A DNA stretch of 38,029 nt from Candidatus Daviesbacteria bacterium. GTDB taxonomy: Bacteria > Patescibacteriota > Microgenomatia > Daviesbacterales > UBA10151. The position numbers and the translations under genes were made by a program. The stretch lies in NCBI GenBank assembly GCA_016195715.1, contig JACPZA010000012.1, positions 1 to 38,029 of the forward strand, in the 5' to 3' direction. Numbering within the stretch: the stretch's first letter is position 1; each line of letters opens with the position of its first letter. The notes under the pieces were generated by a model. That model did not search any database. It was not told the DNA's origin and worked only from the letters and a program-made list of their open reading frames with translations. Positions 37,472 through 38,029 of the stretch are shown in pieces.

Positions 37472-38029
37472 TTAAATTTACTTTTGAATTTAAAAATTGA
37501 AATTAATATCAAAATAAAACTGAATGATATTAAGGATAATAATACTCCATATTCAATAGTTTTTTGCGGGGTGAAATATAAAACTAGAGTTCTATTTAGA
37601 TCATTTTTCTTTAGGTAAAAACCATTAACCATTGCATAAAAAGGATAGGATTTACTGTCTTCCAAATTCCACCCTTGGTTATAGTGATCAGTAAAAACTA
37701 TCCAATTTGTATTATTTGGGATATTAATTTTATATTGGGTTGGGTTTATTCTATTATAGTCGACAAAAAAATAATTATTATTATTTAATTCTTTTTGAAT
37801 TTCTTGAGAAACTATCTGATCATTAAAGTTATATGTGTTAAAGTGGCTAGTCAATTTTTCCGCAGTCTCTACTGCTTGCTGGTAATCATTTTTCGATATC
37901 AGTAAAACCGTGTTTAAAGCAACAGCTGATCCCAAATTAGTTACTTCAATAATTTTAGTACCTGACGTAAGAGTGGGTATTTCAAAATAACTCCAATGAA
38001 AAGTATTAAAGTCTTGGTTTTTAACCTCC
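37468..38029 (-). CDS. C-terminal part of a large membrane glycosyltransferase/YfhO-like protein, 5' end outside the window
   Basis: Frame stays open to the window end upstream of the listed start: EVKNQDFNTFHWSYFEIPTLTSGTKIIEVTNLGSAVAL... C-terminal VFTDHYNQGWNL...VLYFTPQKTIEYGVLLSLISFSFILI resembles YfhO/GT-C tails. Confidence 0.55.
   Translation of the reverse strand, partial: EVKNQDFNTFHWSYFEIPTLTSGTKIIEVTNLGSAVALNTVLLISKNDYQQAVETAEKLTSHFNTYNFNDQIVSQEIQKELNNNNYFFVDYNRINPTQYKINIPNNTNWIVFTDHYNQGWNLEDSKSYPFYAMVNGFYLKKNDLNRTLVLYFTPQKTIEYGVLLSLISFSFILILISIFKFKSKFK

Noticed and set aside
1-38029. UGA-recoded genetic code, as in some CPR lineages
   Set aside because: Standard-code translations give full-length proteins with intact conserved motifs and sensible ends; nothing requires UGA readthrough.
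1-38029. CRISPR arrays, transposases/IS elements, tRNA or rRNA genes
   Set aside because: No spaced repeat array, transposase motif or recognisable RNA gene was seen. The only clear short tandem-period array is the three-unit AATGGT set upstream of mraZ, too short and of the wrong kind for CRISPR. I could not run dedicated searches.

Overview
AT-rich 38 kb window, almost entirely minus-strand and densely packed. Gene content suggests a Patescibacteria/CPR (Microgenomates-like) genome, but this is inference only. (i) Positions 1-7.9 kb hold a dcw (division/cell-wall) cluster, read right to left: mraZ, ftsL-like, ftsI, a 666-aa PEP-synthase-like orphan, murE, murB-like, murF, and the start of mraY at the window edge (not in the ORF track). 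(ii) Positions 7.9-14 kb hold a membrane-anchored orphan, glyS, recO, a tandem PsbP-like protein and a DUF4012 protein. (iii) Positions 14-38 kb hold an exopolysaccharide/glycosylation island: initiating sugar transferase, about 6 GT4, 5 GT2, at least 4 GT-C/PMT-like membrane proteins, a Wzy/O-antigen-ligase-like protein, a LbH acyltransferase, 2 methyltransferases and a Wzx flippase. The only plus-strand gene is rsmH, displaced from the dcw cluster. Main leads: the ATP-grasp plus phosphohistidine-domain orphan inserted between ftsI and murE, with an unassigned ~260-aa N-terminus; MurB, MurE and MurF homologues that all appear to lack their UDP-substrate-binding domains; an apparent ftsI frameshift at a 9-nt homopolymer that separates its membrane anchor; a three-copy 10-bp-period AATGGT array upstream of mraZ (candidate MraZ operator); and repeated -10-like boxes 6-8 nt upstream of start codons, suggesting leaderless transcription. 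No tRNA, rRNA, CRISPR or transposon was recognised.
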